Below are positions 45,686-55,142 of a stretch of DNA of 64,000 bases, piece by piece (position 1 is the first letter of the stretch; each line of letters starts with the position of its first letter). The notes under the pieces are model-generated. The model did not search any database, was not told the origin of the DNA, and saw only the letters and a list, made by a program, of their open reading frames with translations. This DNA comes from Lederbergia lenta NBRC 16444 (lineage in GTDB: Bacteria; Bacillota; Bacilli; Bacillales; Bacillaceae_C), in the NCBI RefSeq assembly GCF_001591545.1, contig NZ_BCVC01000001.1:372001-436000 (forward strand). The letters are read 5' to 3'. Made by a program: the position numbers and the translations under genes.

Positions 45686-46249
45686 TTATCTATCATATCC
45701 ATCCACGACTAAATCAAGTTTTCCAGTTTCAGGGTCGATCACAAGACCGTGTACAGGTATCTCGTCTGCCATAAGTGGGTGGTTTCGAATCATGTTAACA
45801 CTATGTTCCACACTAAGTTCCACACTGTCAAAGCCTTCAAGCCACTGGTCAAGCTTAACACCAGAGTTTTTAATAATATCGATCGTTTCTTGTGTAATAC
45901 CACGTGATGTCATATGTTCAAGCATTTTTTCACTTTCAATCATACTCATACCGCAATCATGGTGACCAATAACATATACTTCATCTGCTTTTAACTCATA
46001 GACAGCAATTAATAGACTTCGCATAATACTTCCAAATGGATTTTTTACTACAGCTCCAGCAGTTTTTACGACTTTAACATCACCATTTTTCATATTCATT
46101 GCTTTATGTAACAGCTCAACCAAGCGTGTATCCATACAAGTTAAAATAACGAGTTTCTTATCAGGAAACTTTGTAGTTGTATAGGCCTCATATAATTTTT
46201 CATCGATAAAAGTTTTGTTGTAATCGAGAATTTCTGTTAATAATGACAT
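45686..46249 (-). CDS. Beta-class carbonic anhydrase
   Basis: 187 residues from ATG 46249 (GGGTGGAAAA upstream; the in-frame GTG at 46258 is part of the ribosome site). Zinc ligands C38 in TCMDTR and H96/C99 in GHHDCGM, with the Asp40-Arg42 dyad, define the beta class. It interconverts CO2 and bicarbonate in the cytoplasm. Single gene. Confidence 0.92.
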   Translation of the reverse strand: MSLLTEILDYNKTFIDEKLYEAYTTTKFPDKKLVILTCMDTRLVELLHKAMNMKNGDVKVVKTAGAVVKNPFGSIMRSLLIAVYELKADEVYVIGHHDCGMSMIESEKMLEHMTSRGITQETIDIIKNSGVKLDQWLEGFDSVELSVEHSVNMIRNHPLMADEIPVHGLVIDPETGKLDLVVDGYDR

Positions 46250-46319
46250 TTTTTCCACCCTTTCTTTTATATTATTATATTACTTAAAAGTTCTGATTAA
46301 TAAAAGTAATAGGCACCGA

Positions 46320-46348
46320 TTGACGAAAATTAATTTGTCCAGTATGAT
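46320..46348 (+). promoter_or_regulatory. Sigma-A promoter of the queF operon
   Basis: TTGACG, 17-nt spacer, TATGAT. The predicted start lies near 46355, just before the riboswitch. Confidence 0.8.
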
Positions 46349-46376
46349 ACCAATATAATTACATACACCCAAACGG

Positions 46377-46412
46377 GAGAGGTTCATAGCGTTAAACCCT
46401 CTATAAAAAACT
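46377..46412 (+). promoter_or_regulatory. preQ1-I riboswitch
   Basis: AGAGGTTC, a short loop, AACCCTCT, then the A-rich tail ATAAAAAACTA form the compact H-type pseudoknot aptamer of class I preQ1 riboswitches; the match to the consensus is almost complete. Ligand binding would favour the terminator at 46428 and switch off the queuosine genes downstream. Confidence 0.95.
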
Positions 46413-46427
46413 ATGGATGATGAAAAG

Positions 46428-46459
46428 AGCCATATCCATTCGCGATATGGCTTTTTTTA
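46428..46459 (+). terminator. Riboswitch-controlled terminator before queF
   Basis: AGCCATATC pairs with GATATGGCT, followed by seven T. Confidence 0.9.
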
Positions 46460-46516
46460 TTTCCTTATGTTGTGAACCCCTCCTTGACATGGGTAAAGAA
46501 TAGGGAGGCTTTTTTT

Positions 46517-47014
46517 ATGGCTGGAAGAAATGAAGACACATTGCAAGACTTATCATTATTAGGTAATCAAAACACGAAGTATTTATTTAAATATTCCCCG
46601 GATGTGCTTGAATCAATTGATAATTTACACCCAAACAGGGATTATTTTGTGAAATTTAACTGTCCAGAATTTACATCCCTTTGTCCACAGACACACCAAC
46701 CGGACTTTGCGACGATGTATATTAGCTACATACCTGATCAGAAAATTGTTGAAAGTAAATCTCTAAAACTGTATTTATTCAGTTTTAGAAATCACGGAGA
46801 CTTCCATGAAGACTGTGTAAACATCATTATGAATGATTTAATTAAGCTTTTAGAACCGCGTTATATCGAAGTTTGGGGGAAATTCACTCCACGAGGTGGT
46901 TTGTCCATTGATCCGTACTGTAATTATGGGAAGCCGGGAACAAAGTATGTACAGATGGCTGATCATCGTATGATGAACCATGATATGTATCCAGAGAAAG
47001 TGGATAATCGATAA
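46517..47014 (+). CDS. queF: NADPH-dependent 7-cyano-7-deazaguanine reductase
   Basis: 165 residues, the length of the short bacillar QueF. The active-site Cys and Asp lie in [13 protein letters not shown] (C56, D63) and the NADPH/substrate motif is [12 protein letters not shown]. It reduces preQ0 to preQ1 for queuosine in tRNA. Start ATG 46517 follows AGGGAGG by 8 nt. Under preQ1 riboswitch control, with a transporter gene 13 nt downstream. Confidence 0.96.
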   Translation: MAGRNEDTLQDLSLLGNQNTKYLFKYSPDVLESIDNLHPNRDYFVKFNCPEFTSLCPQTHQPDFATMYISYIPDQKIVESKSLKLYLFSFRNHGDFHEDCVNIIMNDLIKLLEPRYIEVWGKFTPRGGLSIDPYCNYGKPGTKYVQMADHRMMNHDMYPEKVDNR

Positions 47015-47027
47015 GGGAGATTAAACA

Positions 47028-47672
47028 GTGTTATTATATTTAAATGGAGCGTTCGTTGGATTATTAATTTTATCAAATATTTTAGCCGTGAAATTATTTA
47101 GTATAGGAAACTGGGCTATTCTTCCGGCTGCTGTAATTATTTATGTATTTACTTATCCATTATTAGATACAATTACAGAAGTGTATGGAAAAGAAGTGGC
47201 CAGGAAAACAGTAACTGCTGGATTGGTCACACAAATGATGGCAGTCATTTTTATCTTTGTTACAATTAAATTGCCTGCAGCCTCTTTTTATGAATTTCAA
47301 GGAGAATTTGAAACGATATTTACTGCCGGCTTTAGAGTGACAATTGCAAGTCTGTTATCTTTTCTTGTTAGTCAAAATCTAGATGTATCTGTCTTTCACC
47401 GGCTGAAGCAGAAACATGGAGAAAAGAAGTTATGGATTCGTAATAATGCGTCAACGATGATTAGTCAGCTTGTGGATACGACGATTTTTATTATGATTGC
47501 TTTTTATGGTACGATGCCAATTACAGCTTTATTAGCGATGATTTTGACTCAATATGTGTTTAAATTTTTAGTTGCAATTCTTGATACTCCATTTGTTTAT
47601 TTGTTTGTCAAACTGTGCAAAAGAGATGAAGAGCGCAATAGAAAAAAGGGCGAATTAAAAGTGATAGGATGA
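47028..47672 (+). CDS. Queuosine precursor transporter (YhhQ/VUT family)
   Basis: 214 residues, GTG start with AAGGGAGA upstream. Six or so helices with the family motifs ILSNILAVKLF, YPLLDTITEVYG and NNASTMISQLVDTTIFI. Members import preQ0/preQ1. Its position in the preQ1-riboswitch operon behind queF supports this role. Confidence 0.92.
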   Translation: MLLYLNGAFVGLLILSNILAVKLFSIGNWAILPAAVIIYVFTYPLLDTITEVYGKEVARKTVTAGLVTQMMAVIFIFVTIKLPAASFYEFQGEFETIFTAGFRVTIASLLSFLVSQNLDVSVFHRLKQKHGEKKLWIRNNASTMISQLVDTTIFIMIAFYGTMPITALLAMILTQYVFKFLVAILDTPFVYLFVKLCKRDEERNRKKGELKVIG

Positions 47673-47709
47673 AAAGGATAGCCGCCGATCTCGGGGCTAT
47701 CCTTTTTTT
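47672..47709 (+). terminator. Terminator of the queF operon
   Basis: AAAAGGATAGCC pairs with GGCTATCCTTTT, then T tract. Confidence 0.93.
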
Positions 47710-47763
47710 AGTCCAATAGTATATAATTATTTAGAAGATTAAAAAATAGTTTTTTTATAAAAA

Positions 47764-47789
47764 TGAAACCTTTTATCCATTCATTCGTA
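47764..47789 (+). promoter_or_regulatory. SigW-type promoter of nfeD-flotillin operon
   Basis: TGAAAC (47764-47769), exactly 16 nt, then CGTA (47786-47789): a perfect match to the B. subtilis SigW consensus. The orthologous yuaFG operon is known to be SigW-controlled, which implies that SigW envelope-stress control exists in this organism. Confidence 0.88.
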
Positions 47790-47871
47790 TAAATACAATC
47801 AAAGCCGAATAAAGAAGAAGGACGGTGATTGTATTTAAGGAAATATAATACACGTAAAGGGATTGATGTTC

Positions 47872-48402
47872 ATGACACTGTTTAGTATGCCGATTGAAAC
47901 AATCTATCTCATATTGCTTATTGTTTCCGGAAGTTTAACGATTTTATATTTATTTTTCGGTGATGTATTAGAAGGGATTGCTGAAGCTACTGGATTTTTA
48001 AACCCTGTATTGATTTTAGCCTTTATTACATTCTTTTCTGCAGGGGGATACATTCTTGAAAAGATTACATCGTTAAACAGTTTTATTATCATCATTATTG
48101 CTGCGTTGGTAAGTGTCTTGCTTGATGTTTTGTTGAATGTATTTGTGTTAATTCCAATGGCCTCCGCTGAACAGTCGCTTAGCTACACCGAAAAATCGTT
48201 AGAGGGACGAGTGGGGAAAATTATTATCTCTATACCTGAAAATGGATATGGCGAGGTAGTAATAGAGAGTTACAGTGGAATGATTTCGAAGCCAGCAGCA
48301 AGCTTTGAAGATACGCCGATTGATGAAGGGGAAGAAGTGCTCGTCATTGAAGTAAAAAGCGGTGTTCTATATGTTATACCGTATCAAAAAAGTTTTACTT
48401 AA
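47872..48402 (+). CDS. NfeD-family membrane protein (YuaF-like)
   Basis: 176 residues from ATG 47872 (47866 is possible). Three or four helices in the first 100 residues, then a small OB-fold domain (GRVGKIIISIPENGYGEVVIE, EVLVIEVKSGVLYVIPY; parts). YuaF-type proteins work with flotillin in membrane-fluidity and stress functions. Followed after 23 nt by the flotillin gene; SigW-type promoter upstream. Confidence 0.88.
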   Translation: MTLFSMPIETIYLILLIVSGSLTILYLFFGDVLEGIAEATGFLNPVLILAFITFFSAGGYILEKITSLNSFIIIIIAALVSVLLDVLLNVFVLIPMASAEQSLSYTEKSLEGRVGKIIISIPENGYGEVVIESYSGMISKPAASFEDTPIDEGEEVLVIEVKSGVLYVIPYQKSFT

Positions 48403-48425
48403 ATAGTTAGAGGGGGAAATACTAT

Positions 48426-49982
48426 ATGGAATCAATAGATCTTGGTATTTGGGTTGTTATCGGTATTGTTGCTTTTATACTTATTGCCTTAATTGGTGTG
48501 TTTGTTACGAAATATCGTACAGCTGGACCAGATGAAGCATTAATCGTGACAGGTAGTTACCTTGGTGGGAAAAATGTTCACACGGATGACGGCGGGAATA
48601 AAATTAAAATTATTCGCGGTGGAGGTACTTTCGTTCTTCCAGTTTTCCAACAAGCAGAACCACTTAGCTTGCTGTCTAGTAAACTAGAAGTAACAACACC
48701 CGAAGTTTATACAGAGCAAGGTGTTCCAGTGATGGCAGATGGAACTGCCATTATTAAAATAGGCGGTTCGATTGGTGAAATTGCAACTGCTGCAGAGCAA
48801 TTTTTAGGAAAGAAGAAAGAAGACCGAGAAAATGAAGCGAAAGAAGTATTGGAAGGTCATCTACGTTCGATTTTAGGATCGATGACAGTAGAAGAAATTT
48901 ACAAAAACCGCGACAAGTTTTCTCAAGAAGTGCAACGGGTTGCTTCACAAGACTTGGCGAAAATGGGATTAATTATTGTTTCTTTTACAATTAAAGAAGT
49001 ACGTGATAAAAATGGATATCTAGATTCACTCGGTAAACCACGGATTGCACAAGTGAAAAGAGACGCTGATATTGCGACTGCTGATGCAGATAAAGAGACA
49101 CGTATTAAACGCGCAGAAGCTTCCAAAGAGGCGAAGAAGTCTGAGCTTGAGCGCGCAACTGAAATTGCTGAGGCTGAAAAGGTTAATCAATTAAAAATGG
49201 CAGAATATCGTCGCGAGCAAGATATCGCTAGAGCTACAGCTGACCAAGCATACGATTTAGAAACTGCTCGGGCAAAGCAAGAAGTAACAGAGCATGAGAT
49301 GCAAATTAAGATTATCGAGCGTCAAAAGCAAATTGAGCTTGAAGAGAAAGAGATTTTACGTCGTGAACTCCAATATGATTCTGAAGTGAAGAAGAAAGCC
49401 GATGCGGATCGTTATTCTGTGGAACAAGCTGCAAATGCAGAGAAGATGAAGCAGATGGCAGAAGCTGATGCTCATCAGTATCGAGTAGAAGCAACAGCCA
49501 AAGCGGAAGCGGAACGCGTACGTCTTGATGGTGTAGCGAAAGCCGATGCACAACGAGCACAAGGGGAATCTGAAGCGGAAGTTATTCGTTTGAAAGGACT
49601 TGCAGAGGCGGAAGCGAAGGAAAAAGTTGCGGAAGCATTCGAGCAATTCGGCGAAGCTGCAGTTCTCGATATGGTTCTAAAAATGCTTCCTGAATATGCA
49701 AAACAAGTTGCTGCACCACTTGGCAATATCGACAAAATTACTGTTGTTGATACTGGTGGAAACAGTGAAGGTGGCGCGAATAAAGTATCAGGCTATGCAA
49801 CAAATCTAATGGCGACGATGCAGGAAACATTGAAAGCATCATCTGGAATAGATGTAAAAGAAATGCTAGAAAACCTGTCGGGTAAGCACAATGTCCGAGG
49901 AAGCATCGATGCTTTGACTGCTGAAATGCGTGAAGATAAGAGGCAAGAAAAAGAAGAAATAAAAGATAGTGATCAAGAATAA
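48426..49982 (+). CDS. floT: Flotillin-like membrane scaffold protein
   Basis: 518 residues. N-terminal hairpin helix WVVIGIVAFILIALIGVFV, SPFH/band-7 domain (residues ~30-200), then a long coiled coil rich in Glu/Ala repeats (AEADAHQYRVEATAKAEAER; EAEVIRLKGLAEAEAKEK) and a C-terminal oligomerisation part. Organises functional membrane microdomains. The yuaF-yuaG(floT) order and the SigW promoter match B. subtilis. Confidence 0.93.
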   Translation: MESIDLGIWVVIGIVAFILIALIGVFVTKYRTAGPDEALIVTGSYLGGKNVHTDDGGNKIKIIRGGGTFVLPVFQQAEPLSLLSSKLEVTTPEVYTEQGVPVMADGTAIIKIGGSIGEIATAAEQFLGKKKEDRENEAKEVLEGHLRSILGSMTVEEIYKNRDKFSQEVQRVASQDLAKMGLIIVSFTIKEVRDKNGYLDSLGKPRIAQVKRDADIATADADKETRIKRAEASKEAKKSELERATEIAEAEKVNQLKMAEYRREQDIARATADQAYDLETARAKQEVTEHEMQIKIIERQKQIELEEKEILRRELQYDSEVKKKADADRYSVEQAANAEKMKQMAEADAHQYRVEATAKAEAERVRLDGVAKADAQRAQGESEAEVIRLKGLAEAEAKEKVAEAFEQFGEAAVLDMVLKMLPEYAKQVAAPLGNIDKITVVDTGGNSEGGANKVSGYATNLMATMQETLKASSGIDVKEMLENLSGKHNVRGSIDALTAEMREDKRQEKEEIKDSDQE

Positions 49983-49994
49983 GAGATAATAATT

Positions 49995-50031
49995 AAAAGT
50001 CCCTAGAAGAGTTTTCTTCTAGGGGCTTTTT
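49995..50031 (+). terminator. Terminator after the flotillin gene
   Basis: AAAAGTCCCTAGAAGA pairs with TCTTCTAGGGGCTTTT (one G-T), then T. Confidence 0.92.
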
Positions 50032-50144
50032 AAATGGAAAGAAAGTTATTTAAAGTTTTAACCTCTGCTTTTCAGCGCCTAACAAACTTCAGGATTTTTC
50101 CTATGATAAGTTAATACGGAGGCATACATTGTTGACTTTATCTC

Positions 50145-50213
50145 GGAACAAAAGGTTCCTCAACTAAAACCGCCACTTACGGTTTTAACGATGAGGAACC
50201 ACATCATGCGGGT
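50145..50213. other. Structured intergenic element with alternative hairpins
   Basis: GGTTCCTCA (50154) pairs with TGAGGAACC (50192) around an inner stem TAAAACCG/CGGTTTTA. GGAAC at 50145 and GGGTTC at 50210 could pair with the same arms, so mutually exclusive folds exist. No T tract. Lies between the convergent flotillin and mreBH genes; the 49983-50272 gap holds no gene. Confidence 0.5.
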
Positions 50214-50272
50214 TCAATTGGTACGTCACTAAATAGCTAATCGGGGCTGTTCAAGGTTGCCTCCACTTTTCT

Positions 50273-51280
50273 TTATTTAGCTGCTTTTTGTAACTTATTA
50301 ATGAATTTGAGTGATCTGCCGGTGCCGATTGCGACGGATTCTAAAGGATTTGGTGCTATATGAACTGGCACGATGATTTCTTTACTTAGCCATTCTTGAA
50401 TTCCGTTTAGGAGAGAACCACCGCCTGTTAGGACTACTCCACGATCGACGATATCACCGCTTAATTCGGCAGGAGAGTTTTCTAACGTAGCTCTAATTGC
50501 TTCTAATATATGAAGCAATGATTCTTTTAGTGCATTTTGTATTTCGATAGAGTTGAGTGTAACAGTTTGTGGCAGGCCAGTAACAAGATCCCGACCACGA
50601 ACATCCATTGTTTTCTCAGGATGTTCGATTAAAGCGTGACCTATCTCAATTTTAATTTGTTCTGCGGTACGTTCACCTATAAGCAGATTATAGTGTTTTC
50701 TTACGTGATGAATAATATTTTCATCGAATAAATCACCGCCGACTCTTACAGTATTACAAGTAACAACCCCGCCATAGGATATAATAGCGACCTCTGTTGT
50801 ACCACCACCAATATCAACAATTACATTCGCAACCGGCTCTTCCACAGGAAGGTCAGCTCCGATGGCCGCTGCTACAGGTTCCTCAATAAGGTGTACATTT
50901 TTTGCGCCACAAGATTTTACTGCATCATGAATAGCCCTACGTTCCACAGATGTTGCGCCTGAAGGAGTACATACAACAACATCTGGTTTGCGTACAGCAA
51001 AACCTAAAGTCTTTCCTGCCTTTTTCATGACCTCTTTAAGAAGTTGGCTTGTAATATCAAAGTCAGCAATAACGCCATCACGTAATGGGCGAACTGCAGT
51101 AATATTACCTGGTGTTTTCCCTACCATATTTTTAGCTTCTATGCCGACTGCAAGAACTCTCTTTGTATCATTATTTACAGCTACTACGGAAGGTTCATTA
51201 ATAATAATACCTTTATTTTTCGTGTAGACAAGTATGTTTGCCGTACCTAAGTCAATACCTATTTCTGTATTAGAAAACAT
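50273..51280 (-). CDS. mreBH: MreB-like actin homologue MreBH
   Basis: 335 residues from ATG 51280; an upstream in-frame start has no ribosome site. Actin-fold motifs: [47 protein letters not shown]. Sequence, length and isolation from mreCD fit MreBH, which guides lateral wall synthesis and LytE, rather than MreB or Mbl. In B. subtilis mreBH is SigI-controlled; I could not identify a SigI promoter by eye. Confidence 0.9.
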   Translation of the reverse strand: MFSNTEIGIDLGTANILVYTKNKGIIINEPSVVAVNNDTKRVLAVGIEAKNMVGKTPGNITAVRPLRDGVIADFDITSQLLKEVMKKAGKTLGFAVRKPDVVVCTPSGATSVERRAIHDAVKSCGAKNVHLIEEPVAAAIGADLPVEEPVANVIVDIGGGTTEVAIISYGGVVTCNTVRVGGDLFDENIIHHVRKHYNLLIGERTAEQIKIEIGHALIEHPEKTMDVRGRDLVTGLPQTVTLNSIEIQNALKESLLHILEAIRATLENSPAELSGDIVDRGVVLTGGGSLLNGIQEWLSKEIIVPVHIAPNPLESVAIGTGRSLKFINKLQKAAK

Positions 51281-51647
51281 ATTTTCACCATACCTTTGCA
51301 TAATTTAATTTAAGATTATTTCGTTAGAAAAAGCATGAATTTTTATATTCAGAGGTTTCATATGTAACTTCAATATCCACTATGTACAAGTGGCGCCTGC
51401 GCTTTGCCATAATTATAGACAATTTTATATAAAAATGCTTGATACATAAAATGGAAAAAAGGAAATATTACAGTGTGGGATGCTGGATAATCAAGAGTAA
51501 TATTGATAGGAGAGGATTTGCATAAAATTACCAATGTAATCATGTTATTAAAACTTAATCCTTCTGTAAAATATTGAATGATCATGTAATGGGGAATATT
51601 TGAAAAAGGCAGGAGAAAAGAAATAGGTAAAAATGAGGTCTCTATTA
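51281..51647. other. Intergenic region without recognisable gene
   Basis: About 370 nt between mreBH and the thioesterase gene. It must contain the mreBH promoter. A 71-codon leftward frame (51370-51585) lacks a ribosome site and has no protein-like character, so it is not called. Confidence 0.5.
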
Positions 51648-51675
51648 GAAAAACAGCCGTAGCGGAACGGCTGTT
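51648..51675 (-). terminator. Terminator after the thioesterase gene
   Basis: Leftward: ACAGCCGT pairs with ACGGCTGT, then TTTTT. Confidence 0.88.
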
Positions 51676-52196
51676 TAGTTGCCTTTTGCATTATCAGAGA
51701 AAAACGCTACAAGATCTTTGCTTTCTTGTTTGCGAACTTTACGGTGTGCGGCTCTTGTACTTGCTGTTTCGTTTAGCCAACGTTCTTCGGCAGTTTCTGG
51801 AATTACTTGAGGCACTGCTGTTGGTTTACCATTTTCGTCTAAAGCGACAAAGGTCAAAAACGATAATGCTGCTACAGCACGCTCACCCGTTAATAAATGT
51901 TCAGCCATTATTTTAACGAATACTTCCATTGAACTGCGGCCTGTCCAAGTAACCATCGCCTCAAGAGTTACAGCGTCACCAACTCGTATGGGCTTAATAA
52001 AGTCTACTGAATCAGTTGATGCAGTTACAACAAGGTTTCTAGCAAATTTAAGTGCGGCAATGGATGCAACATCATCGATATATGACATTAATTTACCACC
52101 GAATAAAGTACCAAGATGATTAGCATCTGGGGGAAATACATGACTTGTTTTTATTGTTACAGATTCTTTCATAAACTTTTTTTGTGGTTGTTCCAA
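51675..52196 (-). CDS. Acyl-CoA thioesterase (YkhA-like, hotdog fold)
   Basis: 173 residues from TTG 52196, preceded by AGAGGTGA; the ATG at 52226 is in frame but has no ribosome site. Hotdog motifs: HVFPPDANHLGTLFGGKLMSYID and GDAVTLEAMVTWTGRSSMEVFV, with SFLTFVALDENGKP at the end (parts). Hydrolyses acyl-CoA thioesters in the cytoplasm. Single gene. Confidence 0.9.
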   Translation of the reverse strand: MEQPQKKFMKESVTIKTSHVFPPDANHLGTLFGGKLMSYIDDVASIAALKFARNLVVTASTDSVDFIKPIRVGDAVTLEAMVTWTGRSSMEVFVKIMAEHLLTGERAVAALSFLTFVALDENGKPTAVPQVIPETAEERWLNETASTRAAHRKVRKQESKDLVAFFSDNAKGN

Positions 52197-52395
52197 GACT
52201 TTCACCTCTAATAATTTAACGTCCACATCATTATAGCATTTGTTATCATCACGTGCTCTAGTCAGGATTTACTTAGAACTTTTATGTTTAAAGAATGGAA
52301 GGAGTGGGTAAAGAGTTAGAAGGGTAAGTCAAGTTATTGTGGCACAACCGGATGTTGAGAAGCTTAACAAAATTCTCAAGGAGGGAAGATGCTAT

Positions 52396-52689
52396 ATGGA
52401 TAGATTGACGAGTAGAATTAGGTGTAATTCTGATGGCTCTATTGTATTCAGACATTCGGATAATAGCTTGGTGATAAAGGGGCGATCCGATGCATTGCTT
52501 GACATGGAAAATAAATTTGTTTCAACAAAAACTTTGCAAAAGCATGTCCATTCACAACTTTTTTACGAAATTCCCGTGGTTCTTGAAGCGAAGGAAAAGG
52601 GGATTGTAACTGATTTAGATGAAGATATTAGTACATCTCAAAAAGCTATATTAAACCAGGGGTGGGAAACCGAAATCGAATATTATTAA
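52396..52689 (+). CDS. Hypothetical protein
   Basis: 97 residues from ATG 52396 with AAGGAGGG about 10 nt upstream; an in-frame GTG at 52339 is less likely. Soluble, charged, with RLTSRIRCNSDGSIVFRHSD at the start and LDEDISTSQKAILNQGWETE at the end. I recognise no family. It lies between the thioesterase gene and a dispersed repeat. Confidence 0.6.
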   Translation: MDRLTSRIRCNSDGSIVFRHSDNSLVIKGRSDALLDMENKFVSTKTLQKHVHSQLFYEIPVVLEAKEKGIVTDLDEDISTSQKAILNQGWETEIEYY

Positions 52690-52789
52690 TAATAAAGTGA
52701 TAAAAGTAGTTCACCTTTATTATGAAAAGAAAACCATGCTGATAAGAAGAAGCATAGAAAATATAAAAGATATATATAGAATAGGGAAG

Positions 52790-53032
52790 AGCCTGAAGAA
52801 AAAATGCTGGGCTCTAAGACTGTAGACAAACCGGAAAACGGCCGTTTATAGTCTTTTTATTTTCCGATTGGAAAGATTCTTTTTCTCGGATTTTATCGCT
52901 CATTTTCTAAAGGGCGAGCGAATGCTTCTCCTAACTGTGAAAAAGGGGGATCTTTCCCAACCACTTATTCACTTTTATAACGTAAGAAATAATTTGAAAA
53001 GGTAGTTGAAATGAGCTCATTTCAACCACCTT
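52790..53032. repeat. Dispersed intergenic repeat, copy B
   Basis: Fills most of the 52690-53123 gap. Same block order as copy A at 20441: AGCC..GGGCT hairpin, TGTAGACAAAC.. with TAGTCTTTTTA, TATCGCTC, GCGAATGCTTCTCC, and a final inverted repeat AAGGTAGTTGAAATG/CATTTCAACCACCTT (52999-53032). The middle AAGACT...AGTCTTTTT stem may terminate the gene before it. Confidence 0.7.
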
Positions 53033-53123
53033 ATTGACCTCAACTAGGAGCTTGGCAAAAGGTCAAGCTCATCTTATAAGGACACCTCAAAAAATTTCAA
53101 TTCACGCTTTTATGATTGGCTGT

Positions 53124-54356
53124 TTAAAATGCCCAATCACCTTTGCGGAAAATCGGTTCTGCTTCTCCAGCTTCCGTTATTCCGTCAATATCCATTTCAG
53201 CGGAGCCAATCATGAAATCAACATGGGTAATGCTTGAGTTTAGACCATGTTCCGCTAATTCTTCTTGAGACATTTGTTTTCCACCTTCAAGACAAAAAGC
53301 ATAGGCGCTACCAATGGCAAGGTGGTTGGATGCATTTTCATCAAATAAAGTGTTATAAAATAAGATGTTTGATTGTGAAATTGGTGAATTAAAAGGTACT
53401 AAAGCAACTTCACCTAGATAATGTGATCCTTCATCTGTTTCGACAAGCTGTTTTAAAATAGCTTCCCCTTCTTTCGCTTTCACATCAATGATCCGGCCAT
53501 TTTCAAATGTAACTGTAAATTCATCAATAATATTACCGCCGTAACTTAATGGTTTTGTACTAGCAACAAATCCATTTACCCCATTTTTGTGAGGGACTGT
53601 AAAGACTTCCTCCGTTGGCATATTCGCCATAAACTCATGACCTTTTTCATTAACACTACCAGCTCCTGCCCATAGGTGTCCTTTAGGCAATTCAATTGTT
53701 AAATCTGTTCCAGGTGCAGTGTAATGAAGCTTTTTATAGCGCTTTTTATTTAAATATTCAACTTTTTGATAGAGCGTCTTGTCATGCGTTTTCCATACAT
53801 CAATTGGATTATCTAGATCCGCCCTTGTGGCTTTAAAAATAGCATTCCAAAGTTTAGACAATTGTTCTTCAGGTGCTTCATTAGGAAACACTTTTGCTGC
53901 CCAATCTTGGGATGGAGCGGCAATAACAGTCCAACTTACCTTGTCAGATTGCATATACTGACGATATTTAGATAAAGATTTACCAGCTGCTTTTTGGAAA
54001 TTAGCGATGCGATCTGGATTGACTCCTTTTAATAAGTCAGGACTAGAAGAGACGACGGACATGAATGCAGCACTGTTTTCGGCTAGTTCCTCTAATTCAC
54101 GGGCTCGCCAAGCTGGGTATTCATGAAAAGCTTCGTCTGGAGCTAGATCATACTTTAATTTTGATACGACATCATCATTCCAATTAACAATTACATTTTT
54201 TGCTCCAGCTTCATAAGATTTTTTTACGATAAGTCTTATGAATTCGGCGTTATCAATGCCAGCATTGACGACTAGTGTCTGGCCGTTTTGAATGTTAACA
54301 CCAACTTTAACGGCAAGTTCAGCATATTTGTCTAGATTTTTCTGGAAATTTTCCAT
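53124..54356 (-). CDS. M29 family aminopeptidase (AmpS/PepS type)
   Basis: 410 residues. Typical stretches: LVVNAGIDNAEFIRLIVKKSYEAGA at the N-terminus, LTIELPKGHLWAGAGSVNEKG, the metal-site Glu region MANMPTEEVFTVPHK, and SHYLGEVALVPFNSPIS (parts). Thermophilic-type metallo-aminopeptidases that trim N-terminal residues in the cytoplasm. Single gene. Confidence 0.92.
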   Translation of the reverse strand: MENFQKNLDKYAELAVKVGVNIQNGQTLVVNAGIDNAEFIRLIVKKSYEAGAKNVIVNWNDDVVSKLKYDLAPDEAFHEYPAWRARELEELAENSAAFMSVVSSSPDLLKGVNPDRIANFQKAAGKSLSKYRQYMQSDKVSWTVIAAPSQDWAAKVFPNEAPEEQLSKLWNAIFKATRADLDNPIDVWKTHDKTLYQKVEYLNKKRYKKLHYTAPGTDLTIELPKGHLWAGAGSVNEKGHEFMANMPTEEVFTVPHKNGVNGFVASTKPLSYGGNIIDEFTVTFENGRIIDVKAKEGEAILKQLVETDEGSHYLGEVALVPFNSPISQSNILFYNTLFDENASNHLAIGSAYAFCLEGGKQMSQEELAEHGLNSSITHVDFMIGSAEMDIDGITEAGEAEPIFRKGDWAF

Positions 54357-54473
54357 TCAGCATTCTCCTTCGAGTTCAGAATCTTCTTATCCATTTTACC
54401 AATCTCAAAGAAGAATGCCAATAAAGCAGTAATTTGTTTTTTATGATTAATCCCGTAATTTAGTAAAAGTAAT

Positions 54474-54923
54474 TTATTCGCGTGTTTCTATTCCTAATAA
54501 AACTCGATAATCATGGGGAGTAGCTACTAAATCAGCGAGGGTATATTCATCAAGAACAGATAAATAAGCTGTTAAAGCTCTGTGGAGAGCATGTTTTAAA
54601 CTGCATACAGGTGAAATAACACATGTATGCGATCCTCCTTCTTCAAAGCAAGGAACAAGTTTAAAATCTTCTTCCGTTTTTCTGACAATCGCACCTATAT
54701 TTATCTCTTCGGGAGGAATAGCTAGACGGATACCTCCACCTCTTCCTCTCAATGTTTCTATTGCTCCGATTTTACCAAGTTCATGAACTACTTTCGTCAA
54801 ATGGTTTTTAGATATACTATATGCCTCGGCAATTTCAGTAATGGTTGACAGTTCACTAGGATCTTTAGCTGCTAGAAAAATCAAGGTGCGTAAAGAAAAA
54901 TCTGTATAGTTAGTTAATCTCAT
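54474..54923 (-). CDS. nsrR: Nitric-oxide-sensing Rrf2-family repressor
   Basis: 149 residues from ATG 54923. Winged helix (LTNYTDFSLRTLIFLAA, ISKNHLTKVVHELGKIGAIETLRGRGGG; parts) and three Fe-S ligand cysteines C92, C101, C107, one residue off the C92/C100/C106 of B. subtilis NsrR. Divergent from hmp, its classical target. NO destroys the cluster and lifts repression. Confidence 0.92.
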   Translation of the reverse strand: MRLTNYTDFSLRTLIFLAAKDPSELSTITEIAEAYSISKNHLTKVVHELGKIGAIETLRGRGGGIRLAIPPEEINIGAIVRKTEEDFKLVPCFEEGGSHTCVISPVCSLKHALHRALTAYLSVLDEYTLADLVATPHDYRVLLGIETRE

Positions 54924-55095
54924 AATAATCACCTGCTTGGATCTTATTATATCTTATTTATCAAGATGCTAATAAGAAATATGCATATGCAGAATGATAT
55001 CGGGTAAATATATAATTCATTAAAGAAGAGTCGAAGTCATCATGTGTTTTTAATCATGAACATTCCAAGACGTTTTTGTGACAGCTTTTTTAAAC

Positions 55096-55112
55096 ATGTA
55101 TTTAAAATATTG
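55096..55112. promoter_or_regulatory. Candidate NsrR operator 1 (hmp)
   Basis: ATGTATTTAAAATATTG matches the NsrR consensus ATRTATYTTAAATATAT at 14 of 17 positions. It overlaps a weak -35-like TTGCTT at 55110. Confidence 0.6.
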
Positions 55113-55142
55113 CTTTAGTAATTCAAGCGCGATAAAGTAAAG

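Noticed and set aside
51370-51585. 71-codon leftward frame upstream of mreBH
   Set aside because: No ribosome site, no recognisable protein character, lies in a likely promoter region.
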